Shown here one piece after another: positions 17,431 to 25,382 of a stretch of 64,000 nucleotides of DNA (its first letter is position 1; each line of letters begins with the position of its first letter). The stretch comes from Candidatus Binatia bacterium (GTDB lineage: Bacteria > Desulfobacterota > Binatia > HRBIN30 > BPIQ01). Position numbers and translations under genes: made by a program. Below the pieces are notes generated by a model. The model saw only the letters and a program-made list of their open reading frames with translations, ran no database searches and was not told the origin of the DNA. The stretch lies in contig BPIQ01000003.1 in assembly GCA_026004195.1 (NCBI GenBank), positions 186,001-250,000 of the forward strand, read 5' to 3'.

Positions 17431-18758
17431 CCGAGAGCCTCCACGACCTGCCGGAAACGCCGACCCCTCTCGGCATAGTCCGAGAACTCGTCGAAGCTCG
17501 CACACCCCGGCGAGAGAAGGACGGTCTGCCCGCTCGAGGCGAGTCGGGCCGCACACCGCACGGCGTCCTCGAGCCCCCGTTCCACGGTGAGCGGCACGCT
17601 CTGCCCGAGTTGCCGCGCAATCTCGGGACCCGCGGCACCGAACGCCACGACGTGCCGCACTCTGCCGGGGAAAAGAGGCAGGAGAAGCCGGAAGTCCGCC
17701 CCTTTGTCGTAGCCGCCCAGCAGAAGCACGACCTCTCCGGAAAGGCCCGAGAGAAGCTTGGCCACGGCGCCGACGTTCGTGGCCTTCGAATCGTCGACGA
17801 ACCGCACTCCTGCGCGCTCGGCCACGAACTCCGCCCTGTGAGGGAGCGGAGCCGCCGCATCGATCGCCTCCTGCACGGCCTGGTCGGGAAACCCCCACGC
17901 GCAGGCGGCCGCGACCGCAGCCAGCACGTTCTCTTCGTTTTGCGCCCCGCGGAGAGCCGTCCGCCGGAGCGAGAAGCGGCGCGGCCTCCCCCCGGGGCCC
18001 CGGTAGACGACGTCCCCGCCGTCCAGGAAAGCGCCGAACTCCACGGGATCCCGGCCGAACGAAACGACACGCCCGTAGGTGCGGTTCCGGAAGGCCCAGA
18101 CGCCGGGATCGTCGCGATTGAGCACCACGCGAGACTCGGGGCCCGCGGCCGTGACGAGCCGGCCCTTCGTTTCCGCGTACTCCTCGAAGGTAGCGTATCG
18201 GTCGAGGTGATCGGGGCTCAGGTTCAGAAAAACCGCGAGCGCGGGACGAAAGCACCGGACCCATTCGAGCTGGAAGCTCGACACTTCCACGACCGCCAGG
18301 TCCGGCAGCGCCTCCTCGAGAAGCGCCTCGACCAGAGGGACACCCAGGTTGCCCCCGACGAACGCTCGGCCCACCGACCGCCGCGCCATCTCCCCGAGCA
18401 GCGAGGTGGTCGTACTCTTGCCGTTCGTCCCCGTGACCGCGAGGATCGGGCACGGAAGAAAGCGGTACGCCAGCTCGATCTCGCTCCAGACGGGCACGCC
18501 GAGCCGGACGGCCGAACGCAGGAGGGGGTGATCCTTGGGGACCCCCGGACTCGGCACGACGAGGTCGACGCCGCCGAGGGCCGAGGTGTCCTCGTCCGAA
18601 ACGACCGACTCGCCGAGCTCGCGCGCCGCCTCCTGCCGTGCCGCCTCGGACCGCTCGGCGATGCGGACGCGCGAGCGGCGGGCGCGGAGAAAGCGCGCGA
18701 CGGCACGTCCCGTCCGCCCGGCACCCAAGACCAGCACGAGTTTGCCCGAAAGGTTCAT
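17427..18758 (-). CDS. murD: UDP-N-acetylmuramoylalanine--D-glutamate ligase MurD
   Basis: A 443-residue Mur ligase adding D-Glu. Seen: VLVLGAGRTGRAVARFL, VVPSPGVPKDHPLL, P-loop GTNGKSTTTSLLGEMA near residue 109, LNLSPDHLDRYATFEEY, LPHRAEFVAERAGVRFVDDSKATN, and LLSPGCASFDEFSDYAERG near the end. The last motif is the MurD C-terminal signature. It is three bases from mraY upstream and overlaps ftsW downstream. Confidence 0.96.
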   Translation of the reverse strand: MNLSGKLVLVLGAGRTGRAVARFLRARRSRVRIAERSEAARQEAARELGESVVSDEDTSALGGVDLVVPSPGVPKDHPLLRSAVRLGVPVWSEIELAYRFLPCPILAVTGTNGKSTTTSLLGEMARRSVGRAFVGGNLGVPLVEALLEEALPDLAVVEVSSFQLEWVRCFRPALAVFLNLSPDHLDRYATFEEYAETKGRLVTAAGPESRVVLNRDDPGVWAFRNRTYGRVVSFGRDPVEFGAFLDGGDVVYRGPGGRPRRFSLRRTALRGAQNEENVLAAVAAACAWGFPDQAVQEAIDAAAPLPHRAEFVAERAGVRFVDDSKATNVGAVAKLLSGLSGEVVLLLGGYDKGADFRLLLPLFPGRVRHVVAFGAAGPEIARQLGQSVPLTVERGLEDAVRCAARLASSGQTVLLSPGCASFDEFSDYAERGRRFRQVVEALG

Positions 18759-18761
18759 CGA

Positions 18762-19838
18762 TCAGCGCAACTTCAAGGTGCTCAACGCCACCAGGGCGAA
18801 GACGACGGAAACGATCCAGAAGCGGACGATGATCTGAGGCTCCGGCCAGCCGAGGAGCTCGAAGTGATGGTGGAGCGGAGCCATCCGGAGGATCCGTCTC
18901 CGGCGCAACTTGAAAAACAACACCTGCACGATGACGGAAAGCGCTTCCGCCACGAAAACCGCGCCCGCGATGCCAAGGGCGATCTCGTGCTTGGTGAGCA
19001 GCGCGACGATACCGAGAGCGGCACCGAGTGGCAGGGCTCCCACGTCGCCCATGAACATGGAAGCCGGGTAGGCGTTGAACCAGAGAAAGCCGAGTCCCGC
19101 GCACACGAGAGCCCCGCAGAACACGGCGAGCTCCCCGGCTCCGGGAACGTAAGGAATCTGCAAGTACTCGGCGATCCGAGCGTGCCCCACCGCGTAGGCG
19201 AAAATGACGTACGTGGCCCCCGTGGTCATCACCGGACCGATGGCGAGACCGTCGAGGCCGTCGGTGAGGTTCACGGCGTTCGAAGCGCCCACGACCACGA
19301 GCGTGGCGAAGGGGACGTAGAACCAGCCCAGGTCCGGGTGCACGTCCTTGAAAAAGGGAAAAAAGAGCTCCGTCGTGAAGCCGGGGTGGAAAAAGAGCAC
19401 CAGCGCGGCCGTGCCGGCGATGGCGGTTTGCCAGAGAAGTTTCTCTCTCGCGCGCAACCCCTTGGCGTCGCGGCGAGTCACTTTGCGGTAGTCGTCCACG
19501 AAGCCGACGACGCCGAACCCGACGGTCACAGAGAGCGCGATCCAGACGTAAGCGTTCGTCAGGTCCGCGAGCAGGACCGTGGCCAGAACCAGCGAAAAGA
19601 GAATCAGCGTCCCCCCCATCGTGGGCGTGCCCGCCTTCGCGTGGTGGCTCGGGGGACCGTCGCTGCGGATCGTCTGTCCGATCTGCAGCTCGGAGAGTCT
19701 GCGGACCAGCCAGGGCCCCAGGACCAAAGAGACGCAGAGCGCCGTGAGCGCCGCGAGCAGCGTGCGGAAGGTGATGTAGCGGAAGACGTTGAAGGCGGGC
19801 CAGGAGGTGTGGAGCGGCACGAGGAAGTGGTAGAGCAT
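18762..19838 (-). CDS. mraY: Phospho-MurNAc-pentapeptide transferase MraY
   Basis: A 358-residue polytopic membrane enzyme that makes lipid I from undecaprenyl phosphate and UDP-MurNAc-pentapeptide. Motifs: the MLYHFL start, [21 protein letters not shown] with catalytic aspartates, [28 protein letters not shown], and [14 protein letters not shown] with the histidine triad. The start ATG overlaps the murF stop by one base (TGATG). An upstream extension of 43 codons is antisense-like and basic, hence rejected. Confidence 0.97.
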   Translation of the reverse strand: MLYHFLVPLHTSWPAFNVFRYITFRTLLAALTALCVSLVLGPWLVRRLSELQIGQTIRSDGPPSHHAKAGTPTMGGTLILFSLVLATVLLADLTNAYVWIALSVTVGFGVVGFVDDYRKVTRRDAKGLRAREKLLWQTAIAGTAALVLFFHPGFTTELFFPFFKDVHPDLGWFYVPFATLVVVGASNAVNLTDGLDGLAIGPVMTTGATYVIFAYAVGHARIAEYLQIPYVPGAGELAVFCGALVCAGLGFLWFNAYPASMFMGDVGALPLGAALGIVALLTKHEIALGIAGAVFVAEALSVIVQVLFFKLRRRRILRMAPLHHHFELLGWPEPQIIVRFWIVSVVFALVALSTLKLR

Positions 19839-21208
19839 CAGGACGCCTTGCGCAGCAGTTCCACGGTCCTTTCGAGCCTCGCGAGTCGGGACCCTTTCAC
19901 GAGAACCACGTCCCCGGGGCGCCAGCGCTCGCGGACGAGCCGGGCGGCTTCCTCGGGAGTTTCGCACCTCGCGACCGCGTCGGCGCGCATGCCTTGCGAC
20001 AGCGCGCCGACCGCGATCGCTTCCGCCGCCCTACCCACCACCACCACCTCTTCCACCCCGTACCGGGCGACCCACTCGCCCACCCGGCGGTGCTCCTCCT
20101 CCGCACCACTTCCCAGCTCTCGCATCTCGCCGAGAACGGCGAGGGGTCGCCCGGCCAGGGATCTCAGCGTGCGCAAGGCCGCCTCGACGCTGGCGGGATT
20201 GGCGTTGTACGCATCGTGCACGACCGTGACTCCGTTCCGAAGTCGCAGCACCTCCATCCTCATGGCGACCGGTCGGAACGACTCGAGACCCTCCACGACG
20301 GCTTCGAGGGGAATCTCCGCGGAAAGCGCCAGCGCAGCCGCGGCGAGCGCGTTCCGGGCGTTGTGCTCTCCGACGACCCGGAGACGGACTCTCGCCCTGC
20401 GCACTCCCGCGCAGAGGTCGAACGAAATGCCCTCGAAGCCGTGGGCCGTGAAGTTCTCGATGCGCAGAGGCTCTTCCCGGCCGAACCAGACCTTGCGGCC
20501 GGGGAAGCGACCGGACACGCGCCGTACCCACGGGTCGTCGGCGTTCAGCACCGCGACGGCGTGTCCGGGAAGATTCTCGAGCATCTCGGCCTTCGCGTCC
20601 GCCACCCCCTCGAGGCTTCCGAGGGCTTCGAGGTGAGCGGGTCCCACGTTGAGCAGCGCCGCATGGTCCGGAGCGACGATCTCGGTGAGCCGCGCGATTT
20701 CGCCGCGGCGGTTCATCGCGAGCTCGAAGACCCCGATCCGTTGGCCCTCGTAGCGCAAGAGCGTCAGGGGCACGCCGACCAGGTTGTTCCAGTTTCCTTC
20801 GGTTTTGAGCACCTCTCCCGGCCGGACGGTCTCGCAAATCGACGCCAGCATTTCCTTGGTGGTCGTCTTCCCGTTGCTGCCGGTCAGGGCGAAGACCTTC
20901 TCGAAGGGAGCGGAGCGCCGCACCGCCCGGGCCAGATCCCCGAGCGCGCGCAGCGTGTCGGCGACCCGGACGAGGCAACCCCGGTCGGCGGGTACGTCCC
21001 GCGAGACCACGGCCCCGCAAGCTCCGGAATCCAGAGCGGCGAGAACGAAGTCGTGACCGTCGAAGTTCGGCCCCCGCAGCGCGAAAAAGAGAGCCCCCGG
21101 TTCGATCGAGCGGGAGTCCGTACCCACGCGGGTGACGACCCGGGCGGGGTCTCCCCGCACGAGCTCCCCGCCCGTCAGGCGTGCGATATCGCCGAGCGTC
21201 CAGCGCAT
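19838..21208 (-). CDS. murF: UDP-MurNAc-tripeptide--D-Ala-D-Ala ligase MurF
   Basis: A 456-residue Mur ligase adding D-Ala-D-Ala. Seen: [17 protein letters not shown] start, [15 protein letters not shown]-loop [11 protein letters not shown] near residue 107, [17 protein letters not shown] (MurF-specific), [29 protein letters not shown], and [10 protein letters not shown]. The features separate it from MurE, which lacks the NNxxGVPLTL and NANPxS motifs. An earlier ATG at 21256 would add 16 residues and is possible. It follows ftsI directly; the expected murE between them is absent. Confidence 0.94.
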   Translation of the reverse strand: MRWTLGDIARLTGGELVRGDPARVVTRVGTDSRSIEPGALFFALRGPNFDGHDFVLAALDSGACGAVVSRDVPADRGCLVRVADTLRALGDLARAVRRSAPFEKVFALTGSNGKTTTKEMLASICETVRPGEVLKTEGNWNNLVGVPLTLLRYEGQRIGVFELAMNRRGEIARLTEIVAPDHAALLNVGPAHLEALGSLEGVADAKAEMLENLPGHAVAVLNADDPWVRRVSGRFPGRKVWFGREEPLRIENFTAHGFEGISFDLCAGVRRARVRLRVVGEHNARNALAAAALALSAEIPLEAVVEGLESFRPVAMRMEVLRLRNGVTVVHDAYNANPASVEAALRTLRSLAGRPLAVLGEMRELGSGAEEEHRRVGEWVARYGVEEVVVVGRAAEAIAVGALSQGMRADAVARCETPEEAARLVRERWRPGDVVLVKGSRLARLERTVELLRKAS

Positions 21209-21260
21209 GGTCCCCGTGGTATCTCGGCGGCCCGACTCCTCCGCTGCGCATCTCATACCG

Positions 21261-23189
21261 TCAATCCAGTTGCGAGCCAAATTGCAGGCGCACGGTACCG
21301 CCGAACGGGAGGTCGCTCCCCGGGGGCGGGTCCTGCGCGACCACCACGCCCCAGCCTTCGATGACGGGCGAGAGCCCGAACCGGGCCAGTTGCCGGACGG
21401 CGTCTCGCATGCTGAGACCGACGAGGTTCGGCATCCCGCCCTTGGGCCGCGCTTCCCCGAAAGAGACCCTTCGAAGCTCTCGCGGGGCGAGCGGCTCGAC
21501 GGGGGGAGGCTCCGGATCGGCTCCGAGAAACGGCAGGGCGTAGGACACGAACCTGCGGAAGACGGGGGCGGCAGCCGTTCCGCCGTATCGGGCCCGACGC
21601 GGTCGGTCGAGAATCACCGCCACGACGATTTTCGGGTTCTCCGCCGGAGCGAAGCCGACGAAAGAGACGATACGGTCGGAGGCCGAGTAGGTTTTCGTGG
21701 CGGGATCGACGACCTGAGCCGTTCCCGTTTTCCCGGCCACCCGCACTCCCGGAATCCGGGCGAGGTGCCCCGTGCCGCCCTCGACGACCCCTTCGAGAAG
21801 CACCGAGACGAGCCGTGCGGTCCCCTCGGAAATCGCCCGGCCTTCGGGCAGCGGACCCCCCCGGAAGACCACCCCGCCCTCGGCGTCGACGATCCGGTCC
21901 ACGACGTAAGGGCGCAGGAGGATCCCGCCGTTCGCCAGCGCCGCGTACGCCCGGACGAGCTGGAGGGCCGTGACGGCCACTCCCTGGCCGAAGGCGATCG
22001 TGGCCAGCCGGATCGGTCGCCAGCTTCGCGCAGGAGGGACGAGACCCGGCGCTTCTCCGGGGAGCTCGACCCCGGTGCGCCTCCCGAAACCGAAGCGCCG
22101 GAGCGCGTCGCCGACGCGCTCCTTGCCGAGCCGGCCCGCGATCTTCGCGATGCCGATGTTGCTCGAATACTGGAGCACCTGCGCGAAAGTGAGCCGGGAT
22201 CGGGGCTCGTGATCCCGGATCCAACGCCCCCCGACGAAATACCGGCCACCTTCGCAATCCAGGACGTCTCCCGGTCCGAAGAGACCCGACTCCAGAGCTG
22301 CCGCTGCCACGAAGGGCTTGAACGTGGAACCCGGCTCGAACAGGTCCGTCACCGCCCGGTTCCGCCATGCGTCCGGAGAGGCGAGATTCGGTCGATTGGG
22401 ATTGAAGCGGGGGACCTGCGCCAGGGCGAGAATCGCACCGGAACGGGGGTCGAGGGCGAGTAGCATGCCGGCTCGTGCCCCGGCTTCCTCGACGCCCCGG
22501 TCGAGCTCCACTTCCGCGGCGTGCTGCAAGGAGGCATCGATCGTGAGCAGCAGCGTGTGACCGGGACGAGCACGCGATCGCCGGCTCCCGTGCGGGAAAA
22601 TCCGGCGACCGCGCGCGTCCCTCTCCACCACCACCGCCACCGCCTCACCTCGCAGAAGCTCGTCGTATCGGAGTTCGAGCCCCGAAAGCCCCTGCCCGTC
22701 GACGCCGACGAATCCGAGAAGTTGCGCCCCCAGGTCCCCGTGCGGGTAGAAGCGGCGCGTCGACACCTCGAACTCGATTCCCTCGAGACCGAGGGCACGC
22801 ACGGCCTCCTCCTGCGCAGGAGAGACGTTCCGCGCGAGCCAGAGGAACGGCCGCCCGCTCTCCCGGGCCTTGCGAAGAATCTCTTCCGGGGAGAGCCGGA
22901 GAGCTCGGCCGAGCGAAGCGAGTTCCTCGTCCGTGGGTTGGAATCGGGAGGGTCGAAGGCCGATCGAGGCCGAGCGCACGGTCATCGCCAGGGGTCGTTG
23001 TTCCCGGTCGAGAATCGAGCCTCGTTCGCCGAGGACGGTCAGGCGCTCTCGTTGTTGGCGCGCCGCCATCGTCGACAGGGATCGACTCTCGACCCAGGCG
23101 AGCTCGACGGCACGGAGCGCCACCGCCCCGACGAAGCCGAGAAAAACTGCGACGACCAGAAGCACGCGCCTGCGCCGGGGAACGCTCAC
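21261..23189 (-). CDS. ftsI: Class B penicillin-binding protein (FtsI/SpoVD type) with PASTA domain
   Basis: A 642-residue septal DD-transpeptidase. The GTG start overlaps the ftsL stop (GTGA). Layout: basic N-terminus, one membrane anchor (VLLVVAVFLGFVGAVAL), dimer domain with GERGSILDREQRPLA, transpeptidase domain with nucleophile motif STFKPF (about residue 286), SSN (about 341), and KTGTAQV (about 485). The last ~60 residues (MPNLVGLSMRDAVRQLARFG ... DPPPGSDLPFG) form one PASTA domain, as in SpoVD/PBP2x and deltaproteobacterial FtsI. Works with FtsW encoded downstream. Confidence 0.95.
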   Translation of the reverse strand: MSVPRRRRVLLVVAVFLGFVGAVALRAVELAWVESRSLSTMAARQQRERLTVLGERGSILDREQRPLAMTVRSASIGLRPSRFQPTDEELASLGRALRLSPEEILRKARESGRPFLWLARNVSPAQEEAVRALGLEGIEFEVSTRRFYPHGDLGAQLLGFVGVDGQGLSGLELRYDELLRGEAVAVVVERDARGRRIFPHGSRRSRARPGHTLLLTIDASLQHAAEVELDRGVEEAGARAGMLLALDPRSGAILALAQVPRFNPNRPNLASPDAWRNRAVTDLFEPGSTFKPFVAAAALESGLFGPGDVLDCEGGRYFVGGRWIRDHEPRSRLTFAQVLQYSSNIGIAKIAGRLGKERVGDALRRFGFGRRTGVELPGEAPGLVPPARSWRPIRLATIAFGQGVAVTALQLVRAYAALANGGILLRPYVVDRIVDAEGGVVFRGGPLPEGRAISEGTARLVSVLLEGVVEGGTGHLARIPGVRVAGKTGTAQVVDPATKTYSASDRIVSFVGFAPAENPKIVVAVILDRPRRARYGGTAAAPVFRRFVSYALPFLGADPEPPPVEPLAPRELRRVSFGEARPKGGMPNLVGLSMRDAVRQLARFGLSPVIEGWGVVVAQDPPPGSDLPFGGTVRLQFGSQLD

Positions 23190-23554
23190 CGCAAGCTTTC
23201 CTCTCCGAGGGGCGCGCGCATCCCGAGCTCGACGGCCCACGAACGAAGCCGGGCGGGAGACTCGGCCGCGGCCACCTCGAGCCGGAGCTCCCGGTTTTCG
23301 CGTTCCAGCTTCTCGATGGTTCCGCGCAAGAGCGAGAGCCGATACCCGAGCTCCGTCACCTCGACCTCGAGCTTCACGCGGACGAGGGCCAGAGTCAGAA
23401 GCAGGAGCGCCATCGGCACCACGGTCCGGAGCACGGCCCGCCTCGCGTGCCGGTCGAGGCGGGCGGAATTCCTCGGTCCGAAGAGAACGCTCGGGCCGCC
23501 GGTGAGGGTCGGCCCGGGCGTGCGCGGGCGCTCGCGCTCAAAGAGCCATCCCAT
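23186..23554 (-). CDS. ftsL: Cell division protein FtsL
   Basis: A 122-residue bitopic divisome protein, identified by size, topology and position between mraZ and ftsI. It has a basic cytoplasmic N-terminus, one membrane helix (VVPMALLLLTLALVRV), then a periplasmic leucine-zipper-like coiled coil (LLRGTIEKLERENRELRLEV). ATG at 23554 gives a 17-base overlap with the end of mraZ. Sequence conservation of FtsL is low everywhere, so the call rests on context. rsmH would normally sit between mraZ and this gene. Confidence 0.82.
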   Translation of the reverse strand: MGWLFERERPRTPGPTLTGGPSVLFGPRNSARLDRHARRAVLRTVVPMALLLLTLALVRVKLEVEVTELGYRLSLLRGTIEKLERENRELRLEVAAAESPARLRSWAVELGMRAPLGEESLR

Positions 23555-24005
23555 GGAATTCCTCGGGATTCTCGGCGATGTGGCGGTCGTCCCGCTCGAC
23601 GATTTCCAGCCACGCGTTCCGGTCCCAGATCTGCAGGCGGTCACCGCCTCCGGCGGCCATCACGACGACGGACCGGTCGAGATGCGCGTACTCCCGCAGG
23701 CGTGGCGGAATGAGAATGCGGCCCTGGCCGTCGAGCTCGCAGAGGTGCGCGCGCGCGATGTAGTACCGGTTGAACCTCTGGACGCGAGGGTCGAACGGAG
23801 GCTGCTGCCGGATCCGCTCGGTGAGCCGAAGCCACGACGGGTAGGGGTACACCTCGAGGATGGGGATGGATTCGACCCGGAAGTTCGTGACGACGAGCCG
23901 CTTGTCTTTGGTGACGAGGAGCGCCTTGCGAAAGGGGGAGGCGATCGCGAGTCGCCCCTTTTCGTCCAGCTGGTGTTCGAACTGCCCGACGAAGAGAGGC
24001 TCCAC
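23538..24005 (-). CDS. mraZ: Transcriptional regulator / cell division protein MraZ
   Basis: The dcw cluster regulator, built of two AbrB-like swapped-hairpin domains that form a ring and bind repeated DNA boxes in its own promoter. Motifs: VGQFEHQLDEKGRLAIASPFR (first domain) and ARAHLCELDGQGRILIPPRLR (second), each with the DxxGR signature. The start is taken as GTG at 24005 (155 residues) because GGGGAG lies 7 bases upstream and the family starts just before GxFEH. A GTG at 24020 (160 residues) is also open. It is followed directly by ftsL, not rsmH. Confidence 0.9.
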   Translation of the reverse strand: MEPLFVGQFEHQLDEKGRLAIASPFRKALLVTKDKRLVVTNFRVESIPILEVYPYPSWLRLTERIRQQPPFDPRVQRFNRYYIARAHLCELDGQGRILIPPRLREYAHLDRSVVVMAAGGGDRLQIWDRNAWLEIVERDDRHIAENPEEFHGMAL

Positions 24006-24013
24006 CGATCGTC

Positions 24014-24050
24014 TCCCCACTTTTCACCACTCCGCCCCATTTCCTCCCCA
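24014..24050 (-). promoter_or_regulatory. Candidate MraZ-box operator (four TGGKG-type repeats)
   Basis: Reading the minus strand, TGGGGA, TGGGGC, TGGTGA and TGGGGA begin at 24050, 24039, 24029 and 24019, i.e. spaced 11, 10 and 10 bases. MraZ of other bacteria binds direct TGGGN repeats about ten bases apart upstream of its own gene. The proximal box overlaps the GGGGAG ribosome-binding site, so binding could block translation start as well as transcription. Confidence 0.7.
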
Positions 24051-24061
24051 CCGCGGGCGAG

Positions 24062-24091
24062 TGTATGCCAGACTCCCGCCGACCGTGTCAA
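24062..24091 (-). promoter_or_regulatory. Predicted sigma70-type promoter of mraZ/dcw cluster
   Basis: On the minus strand a perfect -35 TTGACA (24091-24086) is followed after 18 bases by CATACA (24067-24062), a fair -10. It lies between the 3' end of the RNase P RNA and the MraZ boxes, which would then sit just downstream of the start site, where a repressor would act. Confidence 0.55.
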
Positions 24092-24144
24092 GAAGAAAGA
24101 GGGGAAAAATTCGGGCGAAAATCGGGCGAACACCGGAACACTCG

Positions 24145-24516
24145 CCGGGCGAGAGAGGGTCGGTAAGCCGGATTCTGTGTCCCCTTCTAGAGCTCGAAGG
24201 GGAGAGTGGTCATTCCTCTGGGCCGACGGTTTCCCGCCGGCTCGTTGCGACGACCCGAGGGTTCGCGCGGGCCACGCTTCCCTCTTGTTGGTCTTGCTCC
24301 GGGTGGGGTTTGCCGCACCGGCCGGTCACCCGGCCGGGGATGCCGAGGCACCTTTTCACCGGTACCCGACCCTCGAGGGGCCGGGCCCGTCTCTTTTCTG
24401 TGGCACTTTCCCCGCCTCGCGGCGGGCCGCCGTTAGCGGCCACCCTGCCCTGCGGAGTCCGGACTTTCCTCCCGTGTCTTCCGACACGAGCGACCACTGA
24501 ACCCTCTCTCGCCCGG
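24145..24516 (-). ncRNA. rnpB: RNase P RNA, bacterial class A
   Basis: The catalytic RNA of RNase P, which matures tRNA 5' ends. Ends are set by a perfect 16-base inverted repeat (24145-24160 with 24501-24516) forming helix P1. On the minus strand the 5' conserved region reads GAAAGTCCGGACTCCGC (about 24467-24451) followed by AGGGCAGGGTG. GGTGAAAAGGTG and AGCAAGACCAA lie in the middle, and ACAGAATCCGGCTTA, the 3' conserved region, at about 24177-24163. Together these form the P4 pseudoknot pairing. It starts six bases after the zinc-ribbon gene and may be cotranscribed with it. Confidence 0.95.
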
Positions 24517-24521
24517 AAACC

Positions 24522-25253
24522 TCAGGAATCCTCCGGCCAGTAAAGCATCCGGTGGCAGTTCGGGCAAACGCGCACGTCGCGGGCCCTCTGGATTTCGTTG
24601 ACGAGCTGCGGCGGCACCATCCTGTGGCACCCCGTGCAGGTCCCGTCCCGGATCGAAACGACGGCGAGCCCTTCTCGGCGGGCGAAAATCTGCTCGTAGC
24701 GGCGCCGCAGGCCCGGGTCGATTCGTCCTGCCAGGTGCTCCCGCAGCTCGCGATCCTCGCGTGCCTCTTCCTCGAGAGCCCGCAGCCGCTCCTTTCTCTC
24801 CGAGATTTCCGCTTCCGCCGGCGCCGCCGAGCTCGCGAGTTCCTCCCGAACTTCGCGAAGCTCGCGGTCGAGCACTTCGGTCTCTTCCAGGAGCAGAAGG
24901 AGCTCCGCTTCCATCTGCTGCGTGGCTTCCTTGCCGAGTTCGATTTCCCGCCGGATCGCGAGAAGCTCTTTTTCCGTCCGCACGCGGTTGAGCCTCATGC
25001 GCCGATCCTTCATCCGGCTGGCCTCTTCGTCCATTCTGGCCTCGAGGGCCCGCCGTTTGGCCTCGAGCTCCTCGCGCCGGGCAAGGAGCGCGGCTTCGCG
25101 GTTCTTTTTTTCACGCAGCGCCTTCTCCCGCTCCTCGATCTCCCTGCGCAACGTTCCGGCCAGAAGCTCGCGCTCGCGCAGGCGCTGATCCACCTGCTGG
25201 AGCGCGACGAGTCGGCCGATCTCGCTCTCCCCCGTGTGCTCTTCTCCTTGCAT
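24522..25253 (-). CDS. Coiled-coil C4-type zinc-ribbon protein (COG1579)
   Basis: A 243-residue cytoplasmic protein. Residues ~10-175 are an almost continuous charged coiled coil rich in Glu, Arg and Leu. The C-terminus carries a zinc ribbon with CTGCHRMVPP and, 20 residues later, CPNCHRMLYW. This is the COG1579/zf-RING_7 family, often near nif3-like, dnaG or rnpB genes and of unknown molecular function (nucleic-acid binding is assumed). It sits between a tRNA gene and rnpB, so a role in RNA metabolism is plausible but inferred. Confidence 0.88.
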   Translation of the reverse strand: MQGEEHTGESEIGRLVALQQVDQRLRERELLAGTLRREIEEREKALREKKNREAALLARREELEAKRRALEARMDEEASRMKDRRMRLNRVRTEKELLAIRREIELGKEATQQMEAELLLLLEETEVLDRELREVREELASSAAPAEAEISERKERLRALEEEAREDRELREHLAGRIDPGLRRRYEQIFARREGLAVVSIRDGTCTGCHRMVPPQLVNEIQRARDVRVCPNCHRMLYWPEDS

Positions 25254-25272
25254 TTCCCTTTCCGAAACTCGG

Positions 25273-25345
25273 TGGGCCCACCAGGACTCGAACCTGGGAC
25301 CTACCGGTTATGAGCCGGCAGCTCTGACCGCTGAGCTATGGGCCC
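25273..25345 (-). tRNA. tRNA with CAU anticodon (elongator Met or Ile2)
   Basis: Minus-strand cloverleaf: acceptor GGGCCCA pairs with TGGGCCC, D-arm GCTC/GAGC, anticodon loop CTCATAA, T-arm CCAGG with loop TTCGAGT and CCTGG, discriminator A. The genome reads CCG after the discriminator, so the full CCA is not encoded. CAU may be read as Met or, after lysidine modification, as Ile; C4-G69 and C5-G68 occur in both kinds and do not decide it. Confidence 0.93.
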
Positions 25346-25382
25346 CGCGACGAACGCACCCGACCGTGCGCCCCCTTCACGC

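Noticed and set aside
23538-24020. mraZ start at GTG 24020
   Set aside because: Would put the last MraZ box in the start codon; GTG 24005 has GGGGAG at seven bases and the usual family length.
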